From: Listeria rocourtiae FSL F6-920
GTDB lineage: Bacteria > Bacillota > Bacilli > Lactobacillales > Listeriaceae
Assembly: GCF_000525975.1 (NCBI RefSeq)
Contig: NZ_AODK01000052.1
Location: forward strand, 1-38,074
DNA length: 38,074 bases
Direction: 5' to 3'
The position numbers and the translations under genes were made by a program. A model generated the notes under the pieces. That model was not told where the DNA came from. It did not search any database and saw nothing but the letters and a program-made list of their open reading frames with translations. Position 1 is the first letter of the stretch. The number at the start of each line of letters is the position of its first letter. This document shows positions 10,545-22,526 of the stretch, piece after piece.

Positions 10545-10686
10545 GTACAAAATTCTATAAATTTGATAGTAGTATCCTTTTACATATTCGTCTTAGTGTA
10601 GCACTAATAAGTTTGGACATAATCCATATAAATCAGCGAAGAGATAATATATCATTCTATACATATTTTGAAACATTACATGCGAA

Positions 10687-10745
10687 AAAACTAGGCACTA
10701 GCAAACAATTAGTTATTACTAACTGCTGGCTCATCTCCTAGTTTT
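10687..10745 (-). terminator. Long hairpin, probable htpX terminator
   Basis: AAAACTAGG (10687-10695) pairs with CCTAGTTTT (10737-10745), and an inner AATTAGT/ACTAACT helix adds to it. On the minus strand the stem is followed by a T-rich stretch, just downstream of htpX. It is 18 bases past the htpX stop. Confidence 0.6.
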
Positions 10746-10762
10746 CTCTACTTATATAAGTG

Positions 10763-11689
10763 TTACATATGCTCCAAACGCTCTATTCGGCTTGAAATCG
10801 GTGGGTGGGAATCGAACCATCCAGCTTTTTCTTTCGTTTTCTTCTCACCTTTTGATGGTGTTGTGAAGTAAATCGATTCAGAAGCTGCGCTCGGTTGTTT
10901 CATCTTTGTGGTATCGCCACTAATTTTACGCAACGCATCAGCCAAACCGGTTGGATTCCTCGTCAATTCGATGGCTGTCGCATCCGCTAAATATTCTCGG
11001 TTACGGCTAAGCGCGAATTGAATGGCTGTTGCAATAATCGGTGCTAAAATAACAAAGACCAACGCGACAATGTAAATGATAGCTTGCGCACCGCCACCAC
11101 CATTGTTATCGTTACTTTTCCGGTTGTTATTTCCACCTGTAATACTACCCCAAAAAAGCATCCGCATCGCCAAATCTGACAAGATCGCAACGACCGCAAC
11201 AAGAGCAATCGCAATCGTAGACAAACGAATATCGTAATTACGAATATGTGCCACTTCATGCGCGATAACGCCTTCTAGCTCATAACGCTCCAGCTTATTT
11301 AACAATCCTCGAGTTACAGCAACCGCACCTTTTTCGGGTGAGATTCCAGTTGCGAATGCGTTTGGGCTAGGGTCTTCCACAATGTATACTTTTGGCATCG
11401 GGATTCCCGCAACCATTGCCATACTTTCAACCGTATCCCAAAGTACTGGCTCCTGATCTTTGGATGTGACTTCTTTCGCCCGGTTCATCGTCATAACGAC
11501 CTTTGAACTTGAAAAAATCATAATCGCGATATAAATAGCTCCTATCACAGCCGCCATGATCAAACCATTCAAATAATTATTGTAGACCAAAATCCCGATA
11601 GCGCAACCGACCAACATCACAAAAATGAAGAATCCTAAAACAATGAACACTGTCTTACGTTTATTTGCCGCTATTTGTTCAAATAACAT
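10763..11689 (-). CDS. htpX: M48 membrane zinc metalloprotease HtpX
   Basis: HtpX degrades damaged membrane proteins from the cytoplasmic face. Two N-terminal membrane segments (about residues 15-35 and 40-60) precede the zinc site HEVAH near residue 143, with the third ligand Glu in NREYLADATAIELT. Two more membrane segments lie near residues 158-178 and 205-228, with an N/G-rich loop between them. It has 308 residues, close to the family norm of 290-305. It lies 23 bases downstream of lemA, and the pair forms a common Gram-positive operon. Confidence 0.95.
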   Translation of the reverse strand: MLFEQIAANKRKTVFIVLGFFIFVMLVGCAIGILVYNNYLNGLIMAAVIGAIYIAIMIFSSSKVVMTMNRAKEVTSKDQEPVLWDTVESMAMVAGIPMPKVYIVEDPSPNAFATGISPEKGAVAVTRGLLNKLERYELEGVIAHEVAHIRNYDIRLSTIAIALVAVVAILSDLAMRMLFWGSITGGNNNRKSNDNNGGGGAQAIIYIVALVFVILAPIIATAIQFALSRNREYLADATAIELTRNPTGLADALRKISGDTTKMKQPSAASESIYFTTPSKGEKKTKEKAGWFDSHPPISSRIERLEHM

Positions 11690-11712
11690 GGCGCATTCTT
11701 CCTTTCAGTGTT

Positions 11713-12276
11713 TTAGAATTGAACTTTTGGAACCACTTTCTCTTCTTCTGGTGTTGCAAGCATATCGCGTTTCGTGAACCCTCCCATTTTGGCAACGATA
11801 TTAGAAGGAACTGACTCGATTTTTGTGTTGTAAGTCATTACTGTTGTGTTATAAAGCTGGCGTGAATAAGCCACTTTGTTTTCTGTTGTTGCTAGTTCGT
11901 GTTGTAGCTCAATAAATGATGTGTTCGCTTTTAAGTCTGGGTACGATTCAGCTAATGCAAATACAGATTTAAGCGCTCCTGTTAGCATATTGTCTGCTTC
12001 CATTTGCTCGCCACGGCTGTCTGCTGGAGCTTGTGTCATCATATTACGAGCCTCCACCACTTTTGCAAGCGTTTCTTTCTCGTGCGCTGCGTAACCTTTC
12101 ACCGTTTCAATTAAATTGGGAATTAAATCGAAGCGTCGTTTCAATTGCACATCAATTTGTGCCCACGTTTCTTCTACTCTGTTGCGATATTTTACAAGGC
12201 TGTTATACATGCCAAAGTAAATCAACACAAGTATAACAACAACCGCGATAGCAATAATCCATCCTATCATGTTCAT
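11713..12276 (-). CDS. lemA: LemA family membrane-anchored protein
   Basis: One N-terminal membrane segment (IIAIAVVVILVLIYFGMYNS) precedes a helical bundle with the family blocks WAQIDVQLKRRFDLIPNLIE and a C-terminal NTKIESVPSNIVAKMGGF. ATG 12276 is chosen because AAAAGGAG lies seven bases upstream. An earlier in-frame ATG at 12303 lacks one. The protein has 187 residues. The biochemical role of LemA is not settled. Its conserved pairing with htpX suggests a part in membrane protein quality control. Confidence 0.93.
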   Translation of the reverse strand: MNMIGWIIAIAVVVILVLIYFGMYNSLVKYRNRVEETWAQIDVQLKRRFDLIPNLIETVKGYAAHEKETLAKVVEARNMMTQAPADSRGEQMEADNMLTGALKSVFALAESYPDLKANTSFIELQHELATTENKVAYSRQLYNTTVMTYNTKIESVPSNIVAKMGGFTKRDMLATPEEEKVVPKVQF

Positions 12277-12379
12277 ACAACTCCTTTTCACGTTTGTTTT
12301 CATTATACCAGCGTTTACAATGAATCACAATCATTCAGTGAACTAGGATGCTCTTGCGTCAAATCATCATTTTTGTGGA

Positions 12380-13646
12380 TTAGACTTTGATGCGTTTTTT
12401 TTACCTTGCGCTCTTCTTTCTTCTTGCGCATGAAGTAAAATTCCTCTACAGGATAATCTACTGTCATTTTTACTGTCATCATCGCGTTTGGCGCGCGTTC
12501 AATGGGCTCATCATGCTCGTTCCAGAGGTCTTTTACAACTTGTTTAAAACCAACTTCTCCTGGACCATAGAACTCGATTTCTTCGCCTACGCCAAAATTA
12601 TTTCGTTGTTGCAACGTCGCGATTTTTGTTGCTGAGTCATAATCTAAAACTTGTGCAGCAAATGCGTATTGTGGAATTTTACGCGTTTTACCGAATAATT
12701 GCTCGTCTTCCGTCGGCTCTTGATAGAAAAAGCCTGTTGATAATTCGCGTTGTGCAACCTTCCAAAGTTCGGCTTCCCATGCTGGATCAAAAACAAAATT
12801 ATCAGGATCAGCACAATATGCGTCCACAACTTTCCGGTATACACTAGCCACTGTTGAAACATAATGAATCGACTTCATGCGACCTTCGATTTTGAGGCTA
12901 TCAACGCCCGCTTCAACCATATCAGGAATAAAGCGAATCATTGAGAGGTCTACTGCACTCATAGAAAAAGGTTCTTCATCCTCATCCACCAAGTTGCGCG
13001 GTACGCCATTATCAATTTCAAAAAGATCATATTTCCAACGACAACTCTGCGCACAACCACCACGATTCGCGTCCCGATTCGCCATATGATTGGATAGCGT
13101 ACAACGCCCCGAATACGAAATACACATCGCACCGTGAATGAACGCTTCCATCTCGACATCCGTATTCTGACCAATTTCCTGAATCTCACGCATGCTTACT
13201 TCACGCGCCAAAACCACGCGCTCCAAACCTTGCTGTTTCCAAAATTCAAGCGTCTTGTAATTCGTCGCCGAAGCTTGCGTCGATAAATGAACTGGTAAAC
13301 CTGGCGCATCCGCAAAACAAATACTAATCAGTGCGGGATCCGATACGATGACCGCATCAATCCCAATGTCACGCAACGTCCGGAAAAATTCACCTGCCCC
13401 TTCTGTATCTCCATCATGTGCAACCATATTAGCAGCCACATAGACTTTCGCACCACGCGCATGTGCAAACACAACGCCCTCTTGCATTTCATCATATGAA
13501 AAATTTCCAGCACGTGAACGAAGTCCAAAAGCCTGTCCACCAATATATACAGCATCCGCACCGTAGCGAATCGCAATTTTTAATTTTTCTAAGTTACCCG
13601 CCGGTGCTAAAACTTCCGGCTTTTTCAAGTTTTTTCTGTCAGTCAT
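12380..13646 (-). CDS. U32-family prephenate-dependent tRNA hydroxylation protein (TrhP2/YrrO type)
   Basis: Peptidase U32 family protein, now known from Bacillus and E. coli homologues to take part in forming 5-hydroxyuridine at tRNA position 34. It shows PEVLAPAGNLEKL at the start, ADAVYIGG, and the Cys cluster CISYSGRCTLSN...GGCAQSCRW that fits an iron-sulfur site. As given, the frame runs to 12315 with an odd tail. The T8 run 12395-12402 probably carries one extra base. Removing it ends the protein at KKRIKV (stop at 12380) with 421 residues, close to YrrO. It is downstream of its smaller partner, 13 bases away, in one operon. Confidence 0.88.
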
Positions 13647-13659
13647 TTTTATAGCCTCC

Positions 13660-14568
13660 TTATTTTACCTCATCTGGCTGTTTCAAAAAGAATCCTGTTC
13701 CTAGTACGCGCGTCTCCGGTTGCAATTTTGCTAAACGATTCACAAATGTCTCCGCGATAAAATCACCTGCAACTAGTGCCTCTTTCGCCTGTATGAATAA
13801 CGTCACAATCGCAACGAAATCTTCACCTGGCAATAAGACACCATCCAGCTTCCAAGTCCTAAGTCCCGCACTATACAAACGCTCCAAGTAAGGCATCAGC
13901 GACAAATCCTCCGTTGAAAAAATATGCGTCCCATTCTCATCCTCATAAATCGGTAACTGACTATCCGTATCATTAGGCTCACGCAAATAAAGCCCGCGAT
14001 CCTTCGACGTATCATCTTGTATCTCCACAATGTTTTGGTAATTTGTTACAAGTTTCCGTTTTGATTGATGAATACACGTTGGACCATATACCTGTACCTC
14101 AATCGGCACAGACATCTTTGCCATAATCGCTTCAAGCTCAATCAACGTCAACTCGCGAGCCATAACAGCACCAACTGCTCCCTGCCCTACCCAAAAATTC
14201 ACTTGCTCTGCGCTCGTCACAAACGTCTGCGCATCATAGATAAACGGCAAATCCAATCCCATTTCATGCAACATAAAAACAACGCCTGGATCGCCTACCG
14301 TAATCGCGTCCACTTTTATGTTAGATAATTCACGTAAGTAAGCGGGTAAATCCTTCAAGTGCTCATTATGCATAAGCGCATTCACGGCCACTAAGACCTT
14401 TTTCCCTGCTTCGTGCGCTTTGTTAGTTATTTCACTAATTTCGGCAAGCGTCAATGATTGCGGCATCCGCAGTCCAAAACGACTTCCTCCGACGTATAGC
14501 GTGTCAACCCCCGCGCCCAACAATAATTCAGCTTGCAAAACCGACTCTGCCGTGGCAATAATATTCAT
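13660..14568 (-). CDS. U32-family protein, TrhP1/YrrN type
   Basis: Smaller U32 partner of 302 residues. It has the N-terminal block GAGVDTLYVGGSRFGLR and MARELTL, but lacks the full Cys cluster of the larger partner (only the QVYGPTCIHQSKRKL segment remains), as in the YrrN branch. ATG 14568 is chosen because AGGAGAGATA lies directly upstream. The 15 codons before it have no ribosome binding site. With the next gene it probably supports 5-hydroxyuridine formation in tRNA. In Bacillus the pair follows the O-methyltransferase gene yrrM, which is not in this window. Confidence 0.88.
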   Translation of the reverse strand: MNIIATAESVLQAELLLGAGVDTLYVGGSRFGLRMPQSLTLAEISEITNKAHEAGKKVLVAVNALMHNEHLKDLPAYLRELSNIKVDAITVGDPGVVFMLHEMGLDLPFIYDAQTFVTSAEQVNFWVGQGAVGAVMARELTLIELEAIMAKMSVPIEVQVYGPTCIHQSKRKLVTNYQNIVEIQDDTSKDRGLYLREPNDTDSQLPIYEDENGTHIFSTEDLSLMPYLERLYSAGLRTWKLDGVLLPGEDFVAIVTLFIQAKEALVAGDFIAETFVNRLAKLQPETRVLGTGFFLKQPDEVK

Positions 14569-14644
14569 TTTATCTCTCCTTTGATTTTTAAACCTACTTG
14601 AATAGATTAACATATATGAAACAAGGCATCAAGATACAAAGAAA

Positions 14645-14672
14645 GAACCTATCCTCTAGTTAGGATAAGTTC
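14645..14672 (-). terminator. tagO terminator
   Basis: GAACCTATCCT (14645-14655) pairs with AGGATAAGTTC (14662-14672) with one mismatch. On the minus strand it is followed by TTCTTTCTTTG. It lies 12 bases past the tagO stop. Confidence 0.75.
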
Positions 14673-14683
14673 CTATTCGTTCA

Positions 14684-15745
14684 TTATTCCTGCTCCTCTT
14701 CCCGTTCTATACGCTCAATCCGTAAGAGCCGCATCATCGGTCGGTAATTCTGACTAACAAGACCTAAAACTTCCACAAAAAACTCGACAACGATAAGCAA
14801 TACCAAAATGAGTAAGAACGATCCCCAAAATGTTGACATCGTGAAAATGAGCGCGAATAGCGAGAATAGTGCCGAAATAGCATAAATCAGAATCACCGTT
14901 TGACGATGTGTAAAACCGAGCTTCATCAAACTGTGATGTAGATGTGACTTATCCGCCATCGCAATCGGCGTCCGGTGTACAATCCGTCTAATAATCGCCA
15001 AAATCGTATCGAAAATTGGTACGCCTAAAATCAGAACCGGCACAATCAACGAGATAAATGTGACATTTTTAAAGCCCATTAGCGAAAGAATCGCGATGAT
15101 GTATCCTAAAAATAAAGCCCCAGTATCACCCATGAAAATTTTAGCGGGGTAGAAATTGTATGGTAAGAAGCCGAGTGTCGAGGCAGCCAGCACCGCAGTA
15201 ACCATAATAACGAGTGGATCACCCATCACAAAAGCCATGCCCATAATAGTTAGTAGCGCAATTGTCGAAACTCCAGCAGCCAAACCATCTAAACCATCAA
15301 TCAAGTTAATCGCGTTCGTAATCGCCACAATCCAAATAATCGTTAGCGGAATCGACAAGTAACCAAAGTAAACCTCGCCACCGAAAGGCAGATTGATAAA
15401 TGTGATGTTAACGCCACCCCAAAATACGATGATGACAGCCGCAAGAATCTGACCAATCATTTTATACCGTGCTTTTAATTCAAAAATATCGTCAAGAATT
15501 CCCGTCAACGCAATCACGCTTGCGCCAATCACAAGTGGCCACAAAAGCGTCCTATCAATCGGTAATAGGAACATCCCTATTAGAAATGCGATGAAAATAG
15601 CCACACCACCCAAACTTGGAATCGGCACGGTATTAATTCTTCTTTTATCTGGTTTATCTGTAATATCATATTTAAGTACAATTCGTCTCACTACAGGGGT
15701 TAAGAGCAGCGAGGCTAAAAAACATATTAAAATAACAGTTAACAT
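14684..15745 (-). CDS. tagO: Undecaprenyl-phosphate N-acetylglucosaminyl 1-phosphate transferase TagO/WecA
   Basis: Integral membrane enzyme of the MraY/WecA family that transfers GlcNAc-1-phosphate to undecaprenyl phosphate, the first step of wall teichoic acid synthesis. About ten to eleven membrane segments are visible. The family's catalytic features are present: DKPDKRRINTVPIPSLGG, GILDDIFELKARYK with the DD pair, NLIDGLDGLAAG, GDTGALFLG and the HHSLMKLGFTHRQ block. It has 353 residues. ATG 15745 is chosen because GAGGCACGAGG lies upstream. It is divergent from an LCP gene that acts at the last step of the same pathway. Confidence 0.93.
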   Translation of the reverse strand: MLTVILICFLASLLLTPVVRRIVLKYDITDKPDKRRINTVPIPSLGGVAIFIAFLIGMFLLPIDRTLLWPLVIGASVIALTGILDDIFELKARYKMIGQILAAVIIVFWGGVNITFINLPFGGEVYFGYLSIPLTIIWIVAITNAINLIDGLDGLAAGVSTIALLTIMGMAFVMGDPLVIMVTAVLAASTLGFLPYNFYPAKIFMGDTGALFLGYIIAILSLMGFKNVTFISLIVPVLILGVPIFDTILAIIRRIVHRTPIAMADKSHLHHSLMKLGFTHRQTVILIYAISALFSLFALIFTMSTFWGSFLLILVLLIVVEFFVEVLGLVSQNYRPMMRLLRIERIEREEEQE

Positions 15746-16045
15746 AATTCCTCGTGCCTCCTCTATGTAGATATACACACTTCTACAGTATACCTACAAT
15801 CCTGAAAAAAAACAATGAAAACCCTAGCCTCTATTGTAAGCAGCTAAAGTTAAATAGATTGTACTACTGTCTTTTTTGGTGAAAGAGTTACTTCAGGCTA
15901 CACAAATTAGTCACTTATCACCTATTTATAAACTAGGTACTCGACTTTTTCTAATCAAAAACTAATGGAATTATCAGTGACTTATTTGTCAGTATGTAGT
16001 AAAATAGGTGGTGAGAGAAATTATACTAGAGAGGTTGAGAAGCAC
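15746..16045. other. Intergenic region between tagO and the LCP gene
   Basis: Three hundred bases with no convincing gene. It must hold both divergent promoters, but no -35/-10 pair stands out. TCACCTATTT (15918-15927) and AAATAGGTGG (16002-16011) form a 9 of 10 inverted repeat spanning about 90 bases. Confidence 0.4.
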
Positions 16046-16980
16046 ATGCGCGCTGAGAAACGCACAGCTACAAAAAAAGAAAAAAACGGACAGGTCTTAA
16101 AATTTTTCTATGGTCTATTTTAGGTATATTTTTAGTTTTAGGAGGCTTTGTTGGCTATGCTGTATACCAAACAAAGTCCACAATGGATGATATATATACG
16201 CCAGTTGAAGGACGAACGGCAAATCCTGTAAAACTTGATGGGAACAATCCATTCTCTGTTCTCATTCTAGGTGTCGACGAACGTGAAGGTGACGTTGGTC
16301 GTTCTGATACAACGATGGTTGCAACTGTAAACGGCACAACGAATAAGGCACAAATGTTAAGTATCCCGCGTGATACCCGTACAGAGATTATTGGACACGA
16401 CTCCACGAACAAAATCAATGCCGCTTATGCTTATGGTGGTGTGAAGATGGCAGAAGATACGGTGACACACTTTTTAAATGGTATCCCGATTAACTATTAC
16501 ATCAAGATGAACATGGAAGGTCTGAAAGACTTGGTTGACGCTGTTGGCGGTGTTGAGGTTTATAATGATATGGACATCAGCCTAAAAGATAAAGAGTTCA
16601 AAAAAGGCACAGTGAAGCTAAACGGTGAAGATGCTTTGGCCTACACACGGATTCGTAAAACCGATGCACGTGGTGACTTCGGTCGTCAAATGCGACAACA
16701 ACAAGTGATTCAAGCCGTTGTCGAGAAAATTGCAACAACCCAAACATTATGGAAATTCGATGATATCTTATCTGCTGTCGGTAAAAACATGCAAACCGAC
16801 TTAACAATGACAGATATGACGCGTATCGCTAAGAACTATCTAGGTGCACGTAAAAACGTGGAGAACATGACAGTTGCTGGTGACGGTGGCAAAACGGATG
16901 GTATTTGGTATTACAACGTATCTGATGCGGAACGCCAGAAATTACACGATTCTCTAGCGAAAAATTTAGAGATTAAATAA
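16046..16980 (+). CDS. LytR-CpsA-Psr (LCP) family wall polymer ligase, N-terminus frameshifted as sequenced
   Basis: LCP proteins transfer teichoic acid or other wall polymers from the lipid carrier to peptidoglycan on the outer face of the membrane. Visible features are NPFSVLILGVDEREGDVGRSDT, PRDTRTEI, NKINAAYAYGG and RIRKTDARGDFGRQMRQQ (conserved Arg/Asp residues). ATG 16046 follows GAGGTTGAG. The basic start and the membrane anchor (WSILGIFLVLGGFVGYAVY) are split by a missing base in an A7 run (16072-16078 or 16080-16086). Corrected length is 311 residues. Beginning at the internal ATG 16183 would leave a soluble protein without an anchor and with no ribosome binding site. Neighbour tagO supports a role in wall teichoic acid attachment. 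Confidence 0.88.
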
Positions 16981-16986
16981 GTAAAT

Positions 16987-17034
16987 AAAGCCAGGGATAA
17001 AAAATCTGAGTTTTGATTTTTTATCCCTGGCTTT
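16987..17034. terminator. Bidirectional terminator between LCP gene and licR
   Basis: AAAGCCAGGGATAAAAAATC pairs perfectly with the downstream arm ending CCCTGGCTTT around an 8-base loop. It serves the LCP gene on the plus strand and licR on the minus strand. Confidence 0.9.
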
Positions 17035-17063
17035 GGTTTCGTGTCATTAAGTCTTTACCAATT

Positions 17064-18996
17064 TCAATCACTACCGTCCATTAACTGTAGTAACATCTCT
17101 TGAAATGCCAAATGACTCTCTGTTTGCGCGAGTAATTTGATGTTCACCTCCTCTGACAGTACATTAATAAAGCTTTCGAAAAGATCGCCAAATATAGGGC
17201 TATCCTTCTCGTTCACTGCAATTAATACAATGATTTGAACGCTTTTTTTATCCCAGGGTACAGCTTTTTTCTCGACTAAAATCGCTACTCCTGTTCGAAT
17301 TGCTTTCATCGTCATGGAATGTGGAACTGCTACGCCATTGCTAAAAGCAGTAGATGACATACATTCCCGTTCAATGACGTCCTCGACAAAATCAGATGTT
17401 GTGAATCCCTGTTTTGTTAGTTGATGCGCTAGAAACTCGATAGTCTGGAACTTGTTTTGTATTGCTTTGTTTTTAAAAAATAAATCTGAATGGAAAAACT
17501 GCTCGATGTATCTCGACATCGTTTGCTGCTTTTTAGCCTTTTTTATGTTACTGATTTCTTTGCTAATATTGTGGAGATCACTCGTGGTTAAAAATGGGCG
17601 CACATAAACAATGTAATCTGTCGTTTCGCTTGTAATGTAGGTGGTTGTAACGATAAGATCAGGTTTTCGTTTTTTCCAATTACCGTCAATTTCTGTTTCC
17701 ACCATGATAATCGTTAGCTCTGAACCAAATTTCTGCTCGATTTTTTGGGTAATACACTTGTGGATATCGTAGTATTGCGGGCAAATAATGAGGCAAGTCA
17801 CTTTCTCATGATGCCCGTTTTCGTATTCGATAAAAGAACCTATATGCAGTGCGATATAAGCTATTTCGTCGTCATTTATCATAATATTTTTTTCTGACGC
17901 TATCTCGCTTGCAATGAAAACGGAGATATCATAAAGAAGCGGGTAGGAGGATTTGATTTCCTCACTGAGCGGATTTTTAGCCAAGTGAGTGATGTTTGCG
18001 CGATTAATCAGATTATGGACGTGAATGGTAAATTTGACGATGAATCCATCTTTTCTCATATCAATAAAATACATCGTTTTAACTTTCTGTAAAATACGGT
18101 CAACCAGCTGAATAATCTCTTTTCCAATATAAATTTCAAGTTCGCCTGATGTCAGAGAATTGTAATTAGCAAGCGTTGTTTTTCCGATAAGTAACAGGGT
18201 AAGATAATAGATTTCTGAAAAGGTAAATGGAATATCATATTGAGCAGTTATCTTTTTGGTGATGCTAGTTGTAATGGCGTATTCTTGCATATTCGTAACC
18301 CTTTTTTTTCATGTTATTTTTAGTAATACTGTTGTTCTCGCGAATTCGCTGAATGGTAATAGCAAAATGAAGCAGGACATTATCCATCTCATAACCATTA
18401 ATGAAAAAATTATGGCCCGCTAGTGTATTAGTTATGATACCTTGCAAGTCCTGGATGGCAATATCGCCAAGGATAACTTGAATACTGTGGCGCTGATTAA
18501 TAGGGTTTTTCGATTCTTCAATAGCAAGGTAACGCATAACTTCGCGTTTTCTTACTTCATCACCTGCTATACTGTACTTATCACCCCTGCTTTGCAAAGT
18601 GATTTGGAAATCTTGTAGAAATTGGCGTACATTTTGCATATCAGCGCGCACAGTCGTTTCAGAGAGGAATAATTCATCGCTTAATTCATATATGTCTAAC
18701 CCCGCGCTTTTCATAATCATCAAGCGGTTAATTAAAAAGTGCAATCGTTCTCTTTTCGTTTCCGGTGCTTGATTTGTTGTAGCGCTGACTTCTTTTTGGT
18801 AGGCGGGGATATCTAATTTATATCCCTTGGCACTTGAAAAAATAACTTGCCTACTGTACCGCTCGTTGATTTGTGCAACTTGCTTGCGTATCGTCCGATC
18901 CGTGACATCGAGCTTGCTTGCGAGAACTGCCGCTCGTTTATAGTCATTTTGATGTAGTAAGTATTGAATAAGACGGTCTCCTGTTTTTCCTTTCAT
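17064..18996 (-). CDS. licR: PRD-containing PTS-controlled transcriptional activator LicR type, frameshifted as sequenced
   Basis: BglG/MtlR-class regulator controlled by PTS phosphorylation. In order: N-terminal HTH (RAAVLASKLDVTDRTIRKQV, second HTH near LFLSETTVRADMQNV), two PRD domains, an EIIB-like segment (CLIICPQYYDIHKC) and a C-terminal EIIA domain with active-site His in GVAVPHSM. The T8 run 18302-18309 has one base too many. Correction reads NNMKKRVTNMQEYAITT and gives 643 residues, as expected for LicR. GGAGGGGAAGTGAC precedes the ATG. It is the last gene after licB-licC-licA-GH1, which it probably activates when beta-glucosides are present. Confidence 0.88.
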
Positions 18997-19019
18997 GTCA
19001 CTTCCCCTCCTTGTATACA

Positions 19020-19050
19020 GTAAAAGCCACCTTTTAGTAGGCAGCTTTAC
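19020..19050 (-). promoter_or_regulatory. Intercistronic hairpin between the GH1 gene and licR
   Basis: GTAAAAGCCACC and the arm ending CAGCTTTAC fold with one bulge, between the GH1 stop and the licR ribosome binding site. No T run follows on the minus strand, so it may be an RNA-stability or attenuation element, not a full terminator. Confidence 0.35.
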
Positions 19051-19055
19051 TATGA

Positions 19056-20853
<1,798 letters not shown>

Positions 20854-20873
20854 TGTTATAACCTCTTTCTTGT

Positions 20874-22116
20874 TTATTTTTGTTGCAATTGCTGTTCATT
20901 TTGTAGTTCCTGCATGTCGTACGCTTTAAAGAATGGTAAGTAAATCAGATAGGATACCGCGAAAATCACGATTGCTAGAATAATCGAGCGCCAATCTTGT
21001 GTTGCCAAATAGGACGAAATGGGATATGGAATGTACCAAAGCATAAATGTCTTCGCTGGAATAGCAACTAAACCTAGTTTTAGCACGACGTACGTCAGCG
21101 AAGAAACAACGATTGTCGTTAGCCACATCGGAATCATGAGGAATGGGTTAAATACGACAGGGCCTCCAAACATAAGTGGCTCGTTAATATTGAACAGGGA
21201 TGGTACAATCGTCGCGCGGCCAATCGCTTTTAAACGATAAGATTTACTTAAAAAAAGCATGATAATGGCCAGAGATAATGTTGTTCCGATACCGCCCATA
21301 CTTGTAAAAGCATACGCTGTCTCCATCACCGCAACATTTGTTGCCGCCTTGCCTTCTGCCACAAGCCGGGCATTTTCTGCAAGTCCTGATAAGTAAACTG
21401 GGTAAATAACAGGCATCATCACCCAACCGCTAATTCCAAATGTGTATAAGAACACAGGAATAAATATCGATAACACATATCCTGGATAGCTTTGTACAAT
21501 ACTTGAAAGCGGGCTAAAAATTTTCAAAATAACGACGAAGAAGTCGATATTCAGTGGAACTGAAATGAGCCAACCGATAAACATCAGTAAAGTGATTGGA
21601 ATCAGTGAGTCAAACCAAGTCACAACGAAATCGGGAATAACACTATCTTCACTAAAGAAAGATTTTTTTTGAAAATAGGTTCATAACAGCCGCTACGAAA
21701 AGGCCCACAACAAGGGATAAAAACATACCTGTCGCGCCAAAACGGCTTAAAATAAACGTGATTTTATCGTCTTCCATGATAACAGGTGAGATTAGCATTA
21801 AATAAAGCGCTAGACTTGTAGCCCCTGTGATGATTTTCTTGTTACCATATCCTTTTTTCTCCATAACAAAGTACGGGACGAGGAAAGCAACGAAAAGACC
21901 GATTAAGCCAAATGTAAAAGTGTTAATGAGCGATAGGTCTGGCATATTTGAAATAAGCGTCTCAAGCAAAGACAAAATCGTGACGAGCGAACCGACCAAA
22001 ATAAGGGGTAAAATCGTCATAACAGCTTCTTGTATCGCAGCTACCCAAGGGTTCTTCGTAATTTTATTGGCTACAGGCGTAAACGAGTTGGTCATAAAAT
22101 TCATCATTTTATCCAT
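20874..22116 (-). CDS. licC: PTS lactose/cellobiose-family EIIC permease (LicC type), frameshifted as sequenced
   Basis: Membrane channel of the beta-glucoside PTS. It is highly hydrophobic, with the EIIC start FMTNSFTPVANKITKNPWVAAIQEA and the block FNINEPLMFGGPVVFNP typical of the lactose/cellobiose EIIC family. The T8 run 21663-21670 has one base too many. After correction LFSKKSFFSEDSVIPDFVV links the two halves and the protein has 413 residues, slightly shorter than LicC of Bacillus. It lies between licB and licA, about 20 bases from each. Confidence 0.9.
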
Positions 22117-22131
22117 TTTGTGTCATGCCTC

Positions 22132-22437
22132 CTAATCTTCCATTCCAAGAATGAAATCAAGCGCTTTATTACCATCAATCGTGCCATAAATAAGTTTCGG
22201 AATCACAGCAACTTTCACGTTTTTCCCAGCAGTTTCCGCGGTAATATCTGCTTCCATATAAGCTAAATGTGGCCCGATAAGCAAAATATCTGTCTTATCG
22301 ATATACTCATTTAATTGGGACTCACTTTTAGCAAATACAGACATCTCCATCTTACGCTTCTTTGCGGCTTTGCGAATTGCCGCAGCCATAAAACCACTTG
22401 ATGCACCTGCACCGCATATTAATAAGACATTTTTCAT
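22132..22437 (-). CDS. licB: PTS lactose/cellobiose-family EIIB (LicB type)
   Basis: Soluble EIIB of 101 residues with the phosphorylated Cys8 in LLICGAGASSGFMA and GPHLAYM further on. It transfers phosphate from EIIA to the sugar entering through EIIC. First gene of the lic-type operon (licB-licC-licA-GH1-licR). Start chosen by GAGAGGGGGAACGC before the ATG. Confidence 0.95.
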   Translation of the reverse strand: MKNVLLICGAGASSGFMAAAIRKAAKKRKMEMSVFAKSESQLNEYIDKTDILLIGPHLAYMEADITAETAGKNVKVAVIPKLIYGTIDGNKALDFILGMED

Positions 22438-22481
22438 TTGCGTTCCCCCTCTCTTTGTTATGAGTCCAGCTTATCATGTGT

Positions 22482-22495
22482 TGTAAACGGATACA
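22482..22495. promoter_or_regulatory. Candidate CcpA binding site (cre) upstream of licB
   Basis: TGTAAACGGATACA matches the consensus TGWAANCGNTNWCA at all fixed positions but one (A for T at position 10). It is 45 bases upstream of licB. Catabolite repression of lic operons by CcpA is known in Bacillus, so it would be expected here. Confidence 0.5.
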
Positions 22496-22502
22496 AAGAG
22501 AA

Positions 22503-22526
22503 AAAGTTCCTATCACTAGGAACTTT
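22503..22526 (-). terminator. Terminator downstream of the LPXTG remnant, upstream of licB
   Basis: AAAGTTCCTA and TAGGAACTTT form a perfect 10-base stem with a 4-base loop. On the minus strand TTTTTCTCTTT follows. It separates the former surface-protein gene from the lic promoter. Confidence 0.7.

Noticed and set aside
16183-16980. A soluble LCP protein starting at an internal ATG
   Set aside because: It would lack the membrane anchor, and no ribosome binding site precedes it. ATG 16046 with one corrected base gives a normal protein.
22503-22526. An antiterminator target (RAT/LicT site) upstream of licB
   Set aside because: The stem is a simple perfect terminator for the upstream remnant, and the operon's regulator is of the DNA-binding LicR type with an EIIA domain.
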